Assembly: GCA_002362385.1 (NCBI GenBank) | Contig: DEUB01000029.1 | Coordinates: 62,001 to 126,000, forward strand | DNA: 64,000 nt | Source: Lachnospiraceae bacterium UBA3273 | GTDB lineage: Bacteria > Bacillota > Clostridia > Lachnospirales > Lachnospiraceae | Reading direction: 5' to 3' | Part shown: piece after piece, positions 9,027-18,344 of the stretch | How positions within the stretch are numbered: the first letter of the stretch is position 1 | Layout: every line of letters starts with the position of its first letter | Translations under genes and position numbers: made by a program | The notes under the pieces: generated by a model | What the model saw: the letters and a program-made list of their open reading frames with translations, nothing else | The model's database searches: none | What the model was told of the DNA's origin: nothing

Positions 9027-11886
9027 AAATATAAGAGATTCCATTATTAATTTTATAACTTCCCGGTTTTTTATTCTGATCTTAGCCTTTATGATCATGT
9101 GCGGTATTTTGATCCGCCAGCTGTTTGTGCTTCAGATCGTAAACGGCGAAGCATACCTCAATGAATTTACTTTGAAGATACGCAAGGAAAGGACGATCCC
9201 CAGTACCAGGGGCCAGATCTTTGACAGGAACGGCGAACTGCTGGCCTATAATGAGCTGGCCTATTCCGTGACCATTGAAGATGTTTATGAATCGGGACGG
9301 GGAAAGAATAAAGCGATCAATACGACCCTTGCTTCCCTCATTGATATGATCGAGAGCAACGGGGATTCGGTCGTAAGCGACTTTAACATTATCATCGGCG
9401 ATAACGGCGAGTTTGAATTTGCCGTATCGGGAACCGCCCTCCAGCGTTTTCTGGCCGATGTGTACGGAAAGGTCTATGTGGACGACTTAAGCTATGCGCA
9501 AAAGACCGCCACGGCTGATGAGGTCATAAATTATCTGGGCGGCACGAAAAAATTCGAAGTGGGCGAATATGAGGTGCCGGGAAACAGAAATACGGATTTT
9601 ATCGTGGGGAAAGGCTATTCCAAGGACGTTCTTCTAAAGATCATAACCATCCGTTATGAAATGAGCCTGAAAAGCTTCCAGAAATATATTCCCACCGTTG
9701 TGGCTACCGATGTGTCGGATGAAACGGTGGCGGTGGTCATGGAAAACGCCGCTTCTCTGGACGGGGTCTCCATTGCCGAGGACACAGTCCGTAAATATGT
9801 GGACAGCGTTTATTTCTCACACATTATCGGCTATACCGGCAAAATATCCCAGAGAGAGTTAGAGACGCTTTCGGAAACGGATGATTCCTATATCATGACG
9901 GATATTATCGGAAAATCCGGCATTGAAAGCTATATGGAATCCTATCTTCAGGGAAAAAAAGGCTCCGAGACCGTATATGTAAACAGTCTTGGAAAGGTTA
10001 TAGAGACCAGCGACCGGGTGGAGCCCTCTGCGGGAAACGATCTGTATCTTACTATCGACAAGGATCTGCAGAAAGCGGTTTACAATCTGTTGGAGCAGAA
10101 AATAGCAGGTATTCTGGTGGACAAGATAGAGCCGGTCAAGGAATACATTCCTGAAGAAAACGCATCGGCAAGCTCCATCATCATTCCCATCGATGACGTA
10201 TACTTTGCCCTGATCAATAACAGTATCATAGATATCAATCACTTTTCGGCCGAAAATGCCACGGCTTTGGAAAAAGAGGTGTACGATGCCTTTCTTTTGA
10301 AAGAAGAAGCGGTGCTTAACGAACTGCGGAGCCAGTTAAATGAGGCCCCCCAGATTTACAGCGCCCTTCCTGTGGAGTATCAGGTATATAATTCCTATAT
10401 AACTACTGTGTTGAACTCCAAGGGGATCATCCTGACAAGCGAGATCGACAATGACGACGATGTTTATCTGGCGTGGCGGAATGATGAATCCATCAGTTTA
10501 AAGGAATATCTTCTTCATGTGATCGCCATGAACTGGATCGATATTTCTAAGCTTGACCTGGACGGTCAATATTCCGATTCCGAGAAGATCTATCAGGCGA
10601 TGCTTGACTATGTGTTTAATGAATTGAAAACGGACACGGATTTTCATAAAAAAATGTACAAATACATGATACGGGATAATATTTTAAGCGGACAGCAGGT
10701 ATGCCTTTTGTTGTATGACCAGGGCATCATTACGGGAACCATGGCCGAACGGACGACCTTGGAAAACGGCACGATTTCTCCGTATAACTTTATGATAAGC
10801 AAGATTTCCAATCTGGAGATCACACCGGCGCAGCTTGCACTGGATCCCTGTTCCGGCTCTGTGGTCGTAACGGATGTCAATACGGGAGAGGTGCTGGCCC
10901 TCGTATCCTATCCGGGGTATGACAATAACCGGATGTCCAATTCGGAGTATTATGCCAGATTGAATTCCGATCTGTCCAAGCCGCTCTGGGATTATGCCAC
11001 ACAGCAGACCTCTGCTCCCGGTTCTACCTTTAAGATGGTCACGGCAACTGCCGCTTTGGAGGAAGGGGTCGTAAGTACCGGAGAAACGGTTACATGCCGG
11101 GGAATTTATGATGTTACGCAGGATCCGCATCCGCCAAAATGCTGGATCTATCCTTCTTCTGTTCACGGTCCTCTAAATATTTCGGGGGGGATCGAACATT
11201 CCTGCAACTATTTCTTTTATGAGATGGGTTACCGATTGGGCAGGAGTACCGGAACCTACAATTCCGATGAAGGTCTTGCAATGCTGGCTCAATATGCGGA
11301 TCTATACGGCTTAACCGAAAAATCCGGCGTGGAGATCGCTGAAGAGGCTCCGAAGGTTTCCGATACGGACGCCATACGTTCCGCCATCGGACAGGGAACC
11401 AACAACTATACCACGGTAGGTCTTGCAAGATATATTACCACCGTGGCTAACAGCGGCACCTGTTATAATCTGAGCCTTTTGGATAAAGTAACGGATTCAG
11501 AAGGCAATTTGATCGAGGATTTTACGCCCACTGTGCGCAATACCTTAAACGTTTCAGACAGTACATGGAACGCCATTCATTCGGGTATGCGCAGAGTGAT
11601 TGAAGATAAAACCTACTATCGGGGAATGGGGATAAATGTGGCAGGCAAGACCGGAACGGCCCAGGAAAACAGGAACCGTCCCAACCATGCTCTGTTTGTC
11701 AGCTATGCCCCCTACGAAAACCCTGAGATCAGCGTGACCACCCGAATTGCTTTCGGGTATGCGGCTGATTTTGCGGCACAGCTTACACAGGATGTCTATA
11801 AGTACTATTACAAACTGGAGGATGAGGAAGTCCTGATCGACGGTACTGCCGCACAGGACAATACCATTATTTCAAACGAGGAATAG
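9010..11886 (+). CDS. Penicillin-binding protein 2 (class B transpeptidase), enlarged
   Basis: Class B PBP of the elongasome: one N-terminal transmembrane segment (about 18-40), a PBP dimerisation domain and a C-terminal transpeptidase. The catalytic motifs are SAPGSTFK with nucleophile about S672, SCN about 731-733, and KTGTA about K880. At 958 aa it is about 250-300 residues longer than a typical PBP2. The excess appears as an Asp/Glu-rich, low-similarity insert between the dimerisation domain and the transpeptidase (about residues 355-590). The start is GTG 9010 inside the end of mreD. Placement after mreBCD fits MrdA-like function. Confidence 0.92.
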   Translation: MRKLFKNIRDSIINFITSRFFILILAFMIMCGILIRQLFVLQIVNGEAYLNEFTLKIRKERTIPSTRGQIFDRNGELLAYNELAYSVTIEDVYESGRGKNKAINTTLASLIDMIESNGDSVVSDFNIIIGDNGEFEFAVSGTALQRFLADVYGKVYVDDLSYAQKTATADEVINYLGGTKKFEVGEYEVPGNRNTDFIVGKGYSKDVLLKIITIRYEMSLKSFQKYIPTVVATDVSDETVAVVMENAASLDGVSIAEDTVRKYVDSVYFSHIIGYTGKISQRELETLSETDDSYIMTDIIGKSGIESYMESYLQGKKGSETVYVNSLGKVIETSDRVEPSAGNDLYLTIDKDLQKAVYNLLEQKIAGILVDKIEPVKEYIPEENASASSIIIPIDDVYFALINNSIIDINHFSAENATALEKEVYDAFLLKEEAVLNELRSQLNEAPQIYSALPVEYQVYNSYITTVLNSKGIILTSEIDNDDDVYLAWRNDESISLKEYLLHVIAMNWIDISKLDLDGQYSDSEKIYQAMLDYVFNELKTDTDFHKKMYKYMIRDNILSGQQVCLLLYDQGIITGTMAERTTLENGTISPYNFMISKISNLEITPAQLALDPCSGSVVVTDVNTGEVLALVSYPGYDNNRMSNSEYYARLNSDLSKPLWDYATQQTSAPGSTFKMVTATAALEEGVVSTGETVTCRGIYDVTQDPHPPKCWIYPSSVHGPLNISGGIEHSCNYFFYEMGYRLGRSTGTYNSDEGLAMLAQYADLYGLTEKSGVEIAEEAPKVSDTDAIRSAIGQGTNNYTTVGLARYITTVANSGTCYNLSLLDKVTDSEGNLIEDFTPTVRNTLNVSDSTWNAIHSGMRRVIEDKTYYRGMGINVAGKTGTAQENRNRPNHALFVSYAPYENPEISVTTRIAFGYAADFAAQLTQDVYKYYYKLEDEEVLIDGTAAQDNTIISNEE

Positions 11887-11898
11887 GAGGTGGATGCT

Positions 11899-12585
11899 TT
11901 GACGGAAAATGTGACAATTAAAAGTTTTTCCGGAGGGATCCGCGTAAAGCTTGCGGAAGATGCGGATTTCGACCTGCTTCTTCAGGAAACAAAGGAAAGC
12001 TTTGCCGATGCGGCGGCCTTTTTCAAAGATGCATCCGTTGCACTTCAGTTTCAGGGCCGAAGGCTTAGCGAGGAAGAAAGCGACAGACTGTTAGATGCTG
12101 TCAGGAGCGTCTGCAGCTTACATATTATCTGTCTGGTATGTACCGACGAAGAAGCCGGCGATTACTACACAAAGCTGGTGGAAGCGGCAAATGAAGAAGC
12201 GGTTATAAAAAGGGAACAGAATTGCCAGTTTTACAAGGGAACCCTCAGGGACGGGGAGGCATTTGAATCCGCCTCCAGCGTTATCGTATTGGGAGATGTA
12301 CAAAAGGGAGCTTTTATTGCCGCCAAGGGAAATATCATTGTACTTGGCAGGCTTTCAGGCAGCGCTTATGCAGGAGGAGACGGCAGAAGAGAGCGCTTTA
12401 TCGCCGCCCTGCAGCTGGATACGGAGGAGCTTAGAATCGCAGATCTAAGGTACAAAAAAGATATGAAAAGCATAATTGCCATGAGGAAAAAACAGATTCC
12501 CAAAACTGTAGTTATCAGGCAGGATAAAGTGATGATCAGGGAATTGGACTTTACCAAAGAATTACCGGAAAATAATCTGCATTAG
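11899..12585 (+). CDS. minC: Septum site-determining protein MinC
   Basis: Inhibitor of FtsZ polymerisation recruited by MinD. An N-terminal MinC_N-like domain is followed by the C-terminal right-handed beta-helix (SVIVLGDVQKGAFIAAKGNIIVLGRLSGSAYAG split over about residues 135-170). I prefer TTG 11899 as start because AGGAGGTG at 11885-11892 lies about 6 nt upstream. The GTG at 11890 overlaps that Shine-Dalgarno; it would add three residues. minD follows after 38 nt. Confidence 0.9.
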   Translation: MTENVTIKSFSGGIRVKLAEDADFDLLLQETKESFADAAAFFKDASVALQFQGRRLSEEESDRLLDAVRSVCSLHIICLVCTDEEAGDYYTKLVEAANEEAVIKREQNCQFYKGTLRDGEAFESASSVIVLGDVQKGAFIAAKGNIIVLGRLSGSAYAGGDGRRERFIAALQLDTEELRIADLRYKKDMKSIIAMRKKQIPKTVVIRQDKVMIRELDFTKELPENNLH

Positions 12586-12623
12586 GGTTTTCCGGGGGAC
12601 GATAATGAAAGGCGGAGGTTTTT

Positions 12624-13415
12624 ATGAGTGAAGTAATTGTCGTCACATCAGGTAAAGGTGGTGTAGGAAAAACTACCACAAGTGCAAATATCGGAACAGG
12701 TCTTGCCGTTTTGGGCAAAACAGTTGTACTGATCGATACGGACATCGGACTTAGAAATCTGGATGTGGTAATGGGGCTGGAAAACAGGATCGTCTACAAT
12801 TTAGTGGATGTGGTGGAAGGAAACTGCCGTATTAAGCAGGCGCTGATCAAGGACAAGCGTTTTCCGGGGCTGCATCTGATCCCAAGCGCCCAGACAAGAG
12901 ATAAAACGGCAGTAAACCCGGAACAGATGAAAAAGCTGACCGAACAGCTGAGAGAGCAGTTCGATTACGTTATTTTAGACTGCCCAGCAGGCATTGAACA
13001 GGGCTTCAAAAATGCCATTGCAGGCGCCGACAGGGCGATTGTCGTCACAACCCCCGAGGTATCCGCCATCAGGGATGCGGACCGGATCATCGGATTATTA
13101 AATGCATATGAGATGGGGCAGATCGATTTGGTAGTCAACAGACTGCGCCCCGATATGATCAAGCGGGGAGATATGATGAGCGTGGACGATGTGGTGGATA
13201 TTTTATCCGTCCATCTTTTAGGCGCTATTTATGACGATGAAAACATCGTTATTTCCACAAATCACGGAGAACCCCTGGTCTGTTCCGATACGCCGGCCGG
13301 AAAAGCATTTATGAATATCTGTAACCGGATTTTGGGACAGGATGTCCCCCTTTATTCCCCCGAACGGGAAAAATCTATATGGTTTCGTATTAACGGCATT
13401 TTTCAGAAATTGTGA
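12624..13415 (+). CDS. minD: Septum site-determining ATPase MinD
   Basis: Membrane-associated ParA-type ATPase. The deviant Walker A is SGKGGVGKTTTSANIG (residues 9-24), with DTDIGLRNLD (about 40-49) and VILDCPAGIEQGF (about 116). The C-terminal tail EKSIWFRINGIFQKL is an amphipathic membrane-targeting helix. 263 aa, normal. GGAGG precedes ATG. Between minC and minE. Confidence 0.97.
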   Translation: MSEVIVVTSGKGGVGKTTTSANIGTGLAVLGKTVVLIDTDIGLRNLDVVMGLENRIVYNLVDVVEGNCRIKQALIKDKRFPGLHLIPSAQTRDKTAVNPEQMKKLTEQLREQFDYVILDCPAGIEQGFKNAIAGADRAIVVTTPEVSAIRDADRIIGLLNAYEMGQIDLVVNRLRPDMIKRGDMMSVDDVVDILSVHLLGAIYDDENIVISTNHGEPLVCSDTPAGKAFMNICNRILGQDVPLYSPEREKSIWFRINGIFQKL

Positions 13416-13429
13416 TGGGGGTATAGGAA

Positions 13430-13645
13430 ATGGGTAAATTGTGGCTTTTTAGAAAGAAAAAATCCAGCGAGATTGCCAAAGACCGGTTAAAGATTCTACT
13501 CATATCCGATCGGATCGACTGCTCGCCGGAGGTTATGGAAATGATAAAACGGGATATTGCAAAGATCCTGTGCAAATACATGCAGATCGATACCAGTACG
13601 TTGGAACTGGAATTTTCCAGACGGAAGATCAATGTTTTCTGGTAA
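13430..13645 (+). CDS. minE: Cell division topological specificity factor MinE (short)
   Basis: 71 aa. The N-terminal MinD-binding/membrane-targeting part (KLWLFRKKKSSEIAKDRL) and RLKILLISDR contact helix are present, followed by the MEMIKRDIAKILCKYM topological helix. The C-terminal strand is curtailed relative to the usual 85-95 aa. Position directly after minD (14 nt) and the conserved RLKI..SDR motif make the assignment firm. A GGGGG-containing Shine-Dalgarno precedes ATG. Confidence 0.9.
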   Translation: MGKLWLFRKKKSSEIAKDRLKILLISDRIDCSPEVMEMIKRDIAKILCKYMQIDTSTLELEFSRRKINVFW

Positions 13646-13662
13646 TATAGGAGTTGAAATAC

Positions 13663-14775
13663 GTGTTAAAAAGATACCGCGTCAGAGATTATGATTTTAA
13701 ATTGGTTTTTATGCTGATTGCCATAACCGTTATCGGGATTATGGCAATCGGCAGCGCTAACGCCGAATACCAGTCCAAGCAGATTATAGGACTGGTTTTG
13801 GGCCTGTTTGTCATGGTAGTGCTTTCCCTGTTCGACTATCACATATTTCTAAAATTTTACTGGCTGATCTATATGGCAAGCATCGTACTACTCATTCTGG
13901 TCCGGCAGTTCGGTACGGTAGTCAACAATGCCAAACGGTGGGTATCGATCGCGGGAATCAGGTTCCAGCCTTCGGAGACCGTTAAAATACTATTGATTTT
14001 ATTTTATGCACAGTATATTATGAAACATAAGGAACGTTTTAATACCTTTCAGAATCTTGCCGTCATGGTTCTGCTGTTCATACCGCCATGGGTGTTGATC
14101 TACAAACAGCCCGATATGTCCACCAGTATCATGCTGCTTATGATTTTTTGTGTTATTTTGTATATCGGGGGATTAAACTACAAGATCATCTGGGGGGCGC
14201 TGGCGGTCATCATACCGGTGGGCATTATCTTTCTTTCCCTGGTATTGCAGGAAGACCAGAACCTTATCAAGGATTACCAGCAGGACAGGATCATGGCATG
14301 GCTTCATCCTGACGAATACGAAAATGCTGAGGGGTATCAGCAGACAAATTCGCAGATAGCCATAGGGTCCGGACAGCTTTTCGGGAAAGGATTGAACAAC
14401 AACGAAATCGCTTCCGTCAAAAACGGGAACTTCATTTCCGAACCCCAGACAGATTTCATTTTTGCCATTATAGGAGAGGAGCTGGGGTTTGTAGGAGGAT
14501 GTATCGTCATTATTTTGTGTTTCCTGATAGCCATTGAATGCGTTTTGGCCGCCACAAAGGCAAGTGACATAGAAGGAAAGATCATCTGTTCCGGAATGGC
14601 GGCGTTAGTGGGATTCCAAAGCTTTTTCAATATAGGCGTGGCAACGGGGGTCATTCCCAATACCGGATTGCCTTTACCTTTTGTAAGTGCCGGCCTGACC
14701 TCGCTTTTAAGTCTTTTTATGGGGATGGGGTTTGTTTTGAATGTGAGACTGCAGGCCGTTCGTAAATATAGTTGA
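13663..14775 (+). CDS. rodA: FtsW/RodA/SpoVE family peptidoglycan glycosyltransferase, probably RodA
   Basis: SEDS-family polymerase with about ten transmembrane helices. Characteristic stretches are NNAKRWVSIAGIRFQPSE (about 88-105), ERLxxxLHPDEY-like loop (DRIMAWLHPDEYEN) and the C-terminal NTGLPLPFVSAG motif. Start GTG 13663 is favoured because AGGAG (13649-13653) lies 9 nt upstream; a TTG at 13654 abuts the Shine-Dalgarno. The Mre/PBP2/Min operon context supports RodA rather than FtsW. Confidence 0.88.
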   Translation: MLKRYRVRDYDFKLVFMLIAITVIGIMAIGSANAEYQSKQIIGLVLGLFVMVVLSLFDYHIFLKFYWLIYMASIVLLILVRQFGTVVNNAKRWVSIAGIRFQPSETVKILLILFYAQYIMKHKERFNTFQNLAVMVLLFIPPWVLIYKQPDMSTSIMLLMIFCVILYIGGLNYKIIWGALAVIIPVGIIFLSLVLQEDQNLIKDYQQDRIMAWLHPDEYENAEGYQQTNSQIAIGSGQLFGKGLNNNEIASVKNGNFISEPQTDFIFAIIGEELGFVGGCIVIILCFLIAIECVLAATKASDIEGKIICSGMAALVGFQSFFNIGVATGVIPNTGLPLPFVSAGLTSLLSLFMGMGFVLNVRLQAVRKYS

Positions 14776-14791
14776 GAGAGGGTATTTCGTT

Positions 14792-15187
14792 ATGAATATT
14801 GCATTAATCGCACATGATGCAAAGAAAAAACTGATGCAGAATTTTTGTATTGCCTACCGTGGTATCTTAAGTAAAAATGAACTGTTCGCCACAGGAACCA
14901 CCGGAAGGCTCATCGAAGAAGTTACAAATTTGAATATCCATAAGTTTCTGGCAGGCCATTTGGGCGGCGAGCAGCAGATCGGTGCGCAGATCGAACATAA
15001 TCAGATCGACCTGGTTATTTTTCTGCGGGATCCCCTGACGCCTAAAAGCCATGAACCGGATGTGAATAATGTGGTCAAGCTCTGTGATACCCACAACATT
15101 CCCCTGGCGACCAATCTGGCGTCTGCCGAGCTTTTGATAAAATCACTTGACAGAGGAGATCTTGAGTGGCGTGAAATGTACAAATAA
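14792..15187 (+). CDS. mgsA: Methylglyoxal synthase
   Basis: Converts dihydroxyacetone phosphate to methylglyoxal and phosphate, a glycolytic overflow bypass. 131 aa with N-terminal IALIAHDAKK, the phosphate-binding TGTTG motif (about 30-34), LGGEQQIGAQI (about 55-65, where many homologues have D instead of the first E) and DLVIFLRDPL with catalytic-type Asp. It is placed between rodA and a D,D-carboxypeptidase. Its end overlaps the start region of the next gene. Confidence 0.95.
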   Translation: MNIALIAHDAKKKLMQNFCIAYRGILSKNELFATGTTGRLIEEVTNLNIHKFLAGHLGGEQQIGAQIEHNQIDLVIFLRDPLTPKSHEPDVNNVVKLCDTHNIPLATNLASAELLIKSLDRGDLEWREMYK

Positions 15188-16157
15188 AAAAAGAATTACG
15201 GCTTTCTGCCTTATAGCGGTCTTAGCTTTGGGTATGACGGGCTGCGGCGGAAGCGGTTACAGCATGAATTATGATCCGGACAGCCCGGTTTCGGCTTACC
15301 GGTTTGGCAGCGGAGATAACAGCGGGACCAGGGCGGACTCCTTTGCAAAGGATCTTTGCGTCATAGACGGAGACGTTTCGGTCAACAGCATCGATACCTC
15401 CGAGGCAGAAGCGGTATTGTTATGCAGTCTGAATGACAAAGAGGTTTTATACGGCAAAAATGCCAATATGCAGTTAAATCCCGCCAGCCTGACAAAGGTC
15501 ATGACGGCTATTATTGCGTTGAAAAAAGGCAATTTGGACGATGTGCTGACTGCATCCGGCAATGTGGAGATTACCGAGTCCGGAGCATCGTTGGTGGGGA
15601 TCAAGGCAGGAGATACCATGACCCTTGCCCAGGCGCTTCATGCCCTTTTGATACCGTCAGGAAACGATGCGGCAGTCATGATCGCAGAATATATAGCGGG
15701 CAGTGAAGAAGCATTTGTGGAAATGATGAATGAAGAAGCCGTGGCGCTGGGCGCTACAAACTGCCATTTTATGAATTCACACGGGCTGACGGAAGAGGGA
15801 CATTACATAACGGCCTATGATATGTACCTGATCTTTAACGAAGCGATTCAATACGACGAGTTTGTACAGATCATCACGACCCCTGAATATTCGGGAGTCT
15901 ACCATGATTCTGCCGGGGAGCCCAAAGAACTTTCCTTTAAAAACAGCAACTGGTTTCTAAACGGCAATCATGAATCCCCTAACGGGATTATGGTTATCGG
16001 CGGCAAGACCGGAACTACCAGTGCGGCGGGCAACTGCCTTGTGCTCCTTTCCAAGGATGCTTCCGGCAATCCGTATATATCCGTTATATTAAAAAGCTCC
16101 GGCAGGGAATATCTGTATGATAAGATGTATGATCTGATCGATCTGATCAACCATTGA
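15162..16157 (+). CDS. D-alanyl-D-alanine carboxypeptidase (DacF-like), lipoprotein form
   Basis: Penicillin-binding peptidase trimming pentapeptide stems. Signal peptide with a lipobox (LALGMTGC) predicts a lipoprotein. Active-site motifs are SLTKVM (SxxK), SGND (SxN-like) and GKTGTTSAAGN (KTG). About 331 aa, so the usual PBP5-type C-terminal beta domain and amphipathic anchor are missing and the lipid may replace the anchor. Start choice is uncertain: GAGGAG at 15153-15158 precedes TTG 15162, with GTG 15171 also possible. It overlaps the 3' end of mgsA. Confidence 0.85.
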   Translation: MSGVKCTNKKRITAFCLIAVLALGMTGCGGSGYSMNYDPDSPVSAYRFGSGDNSGTRADSFAKDLCVIDGDVSVNSIDTSEAEAVLLCSLNDKEVLYGKNANMQLNPASLTKVMTAIIALKKGNLDDVLTASGNVEITESGASLVGIKAGDTMTLAQALHALLIPSGNDAAVMIAEYIAGSEEAFVEMMNEEAVALGATNCHFMNSHGLTEEGHYITAYDMYLIFNEAIQYDEFVQIITTPEYSGVYHDSAGEPKELSFKNSNWFLNGNHESPNGIMVIGGKTGTTSAAGNCLVLLSKDASGNPYISVILKSSGREYLYDKMYDLIDLINH

Positions 16158-16182
16158 TGCAGGAAAGTAAGGAGTCACTGAA

Positions 16183-17574
16183 TTGGCATCGCGAAAAAAA
16201 CCGATCAAGATAAATAAATACCGCAGACCTTTGAATATTAATATCGGTATCGTTATTTTTACCGTTATGTTTTTTTACATATTGATCTGTATAGCACTTT
16301 TTTTTACCAAAGGCCATGTGAAGCGCTATGAGGTGCGTTCAGGATCTTTAAGCATTCCCAACGTATACGAGGGAGTCATTTTACGGGAAGAGACTATTGT
16401 TTCAGCTAATTCCTCCGGCTATATCAATTATTTTGCCAGGGAAGGAGAGCATGTTGCCAGCGGAGATCTGGTCTATTCTCTCGACCAGACGGGTAAAATG
16501 GCGGAGATCCTGCAGAATGACGTAGATGAGATTTTGCTTTCGGGCAATGATTTAGGCGAATTGCGCAGTGACTTTATGCAGTTTGCCCACAATTACAGAA
16601 ACGAACAATTTGGACAGGTATATGATTTTTCTTATGACGTATCGGGCACGGTATTAAAATTATCCAATTACAATATGTTGAACAATTTGCAGCGTGCAGA
16701 TGTGGCAGGAAGCTCTGTACAGTTTTCTTATGCCCCAAGAAGCGGCATCGTTGTTTACAATGTGGACGGAATGGAGCATTTAGAGCCGTCCATGGTCAGC
16801 GCTGAGACTTTTTCCGAAGAAAAAGGAGAAAAAGAGCAGTTCGTCAATAACACTCTTGTGGGGAATGACGATCCTGTTTACAAAATGATAACCTCAGAAC
16901 ACTGGTCCATTGTCATTCCTGTGGAACGGGAGAAGGTTGCAAGGCTTGAGAATGAGGGGTTCGTAGAGGTCAAATTCTTAAAAAACCAGTATACTTCCTG
17001 GGCTGAGGTAAACGTTTTAGGCGCCGACGACAAATATGACTATGTGGAATTGAAATTCAATAATTCCATGATCACATTTGCCAGGGACCGCTATATAGAG
17101 ATCGAGATCATTTTAGACGATGATGAGGGGCTTAAGATCCCCAACAGCGCTATTGTGGAGAAGGAATTCTATCTGATTCCCAAGGAATATGCGACGAAGG
17201 GCGGAAACAGCTCTAACGACGGCTTCATGCGGGAGACCTATGATGAAGAGGGGAATATTTCCACGGAATTTATAGACGCTTCAATTTACTCGGAGAGCGA
17301 GACGGATTATTATGTGGATACCTCCGTCCTTCGTCCGGGAGATTATATCTGTATGCCGGATTCAGGGGAGAAATACCCGGTCAGCAAGGTGGGCACCTTG
17401 ATGGGCGTATATAACATCAATAAAGGTTTTGCCGATTTTAAGGAGATCACGGTCTTGTATTCCAACGAAGAATATTCCATCGTAAAATCCAATACGAGGT
17501 ACGGGCTGACGGAATATGATTATATTGTTTTGGATGCGGCAAGCATCAATGAAAACGATTTTATTTATGATTAA
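16183..17574 (+). CDS. HlyD-like membrane-anchored adaptor protein
   Basis: 463 aa. A basic N-terminus (RKKPIKINKYRRP) is followed by one transmembrane helix (about 20-43) and an extracytoplasmic region with HlyD/biotinyl-lipoyl-like features: VYEGVILREETIVSA, REGEHVASGDLVYSLD and EREKVARLENEGFVEVKF. Start is TTG 16183 with AAGGAG 9 nt upstream. No ABC or other transporter partner lies nearby. It sits between a carboxypeptidase and yggS-sepF, hinting at an envelope or division role rather than efflux. Function unproven. Confidence 0.7.
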   Translation: MASRKKPIKINKYRRPLNINIGIVIFTVMFFYILICIALFFTKGHVKRYEVRSGSLSIPNVYEGVILREETIVSANSSGYINYFAREGEHVASGDLVYSLDQTGKMAEILQNDVDEILLSGNDLGELRSDFMQFAHNYRNEQFGQVYDFSYDVSGTVLKLSNYNMLNNLQRADVAGSSVQFSYAPRSGIVVYNVDGMEHLEPSMVSAETFSEEKGEKEQFVNNTLVGNDDPVYKMITSEHWSIVIPVEREKVARLENEGFVEVKFLKNQYTSWAEVNVLGADDKYDYVELKFNNSMITFARDRYIEIEIILDDDEGLKIPNSAIVEKEFYLIPKEYATKGGNSSNDGFMRETYDEEGNISTEFIDASIYSESETDYYVDTSVLRPGDYICMPDSGEKYPVSKVGTLMGVYNINKGFADFKEITVLYSNEEYSIVKSNTRYGLTEYDYIVLDAASINENDFIYD

Positions 17575-17627
17575 GAAAGATATCGGCAGGCGAATATATC
17601 AAAACGGCATGAAAAGAGGAATGATTT

Positions 17628-18320
17628 ATGTTAAAGGATAATTATGATAAGGTTGCCGGAAATATTTTAAAAGCATGCGAAAAGTCCGGCAGAAATCCGG
17701 ATGAGGTCACGCTGATCGCGGTAAGCAAGACAAAGCCTGTCTCCATGCTTCAGGAGATTTACGACCATGGCTGCAGGGACTTCGGCGAAAACAAGGTGCA
17801 GGAGCTTGTGGAGAAGTACGAGATCCTGCCAAAGGACATCAGATGGCATTTGATCGGGCATCTCCAGCGGAATAAAGTAAAATATGTGGTGGATAAGGCA
17901 GCGTTGATCCACAGCGTGGATTCCTTAAAGCTGGCTGAGGAGATCAGCAAAGAGGCCCTGAAGAAAAATGTTGAGGTGGATATTCTCATAGAGGTCAACG
18001 TTGCAGAGGAAGAGTCCAAGTTTGGAGTAAAGGCTGAGGATGCGCCTAAGCTGGTTTCGCAGATCGCAGAACTTCCGGGCATTCACATAAAAGGGCTGAT
18101 GACGATCGCGCCATATGTTGAGAACCCGGAAGATAATCGACAATATTTTGCACAGTTAAGACAATTATCTGTTGACATAAGTGCCAAAAACATTGATAAT
18201 GTAACTATGAATGTACTTTCTATGGGAATGACCGGCGATTATGAGACCGCTGTAAGTGAAGGTGCGACTCTTGTAAGGGTCGGGACCGGAATATTCGGAG
18301 AGCGGCATTATACAGAGTGA
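17628..18320 (+). CDS. YggS/PLPBP family pyridoxal phosphate homeostasis protein
   Basis: Single-domain alanine-racemase-fold PLP-binding protein that maintains vitamin B6 and amino-acid homeostasis. PLP lysine is in VTLIAVSKTKP (about K35). Also present are FGENKVQEL (about 54), WHLIGHLQRNKVK (about 76) and SMGMTGDYETAVSEGATLVRVG split at the C-terminus (MSxDxxxAI phosphate-binding region). 230 aa, standard. It precedes sepF as in many Firmicutes. Confidence 0.95.
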   Translation: MLKDNYDKVAGNILKACEKSGRNPDEVTLIAVSKTKPVSMLQEIYDHGCRDFGENKVQELVEKYEILPKDIRWHLIGHLQRNKVKYVVDKAALIHSVDSLKLAEEISKEALKKNVEVDILIEVNVAEEESKFGVKAEDAPKLVSQIAELPGIHIKGLMTIAPYVENPEDNRQYFAQLRQLSVDISAKNIDNVTMNVLSMGMTGDYETAVSEGATLVRVGTGIFGERHYTE

Positions 18321-18344
18321 ATAAATGTGTAAGGAGAATGCAGT

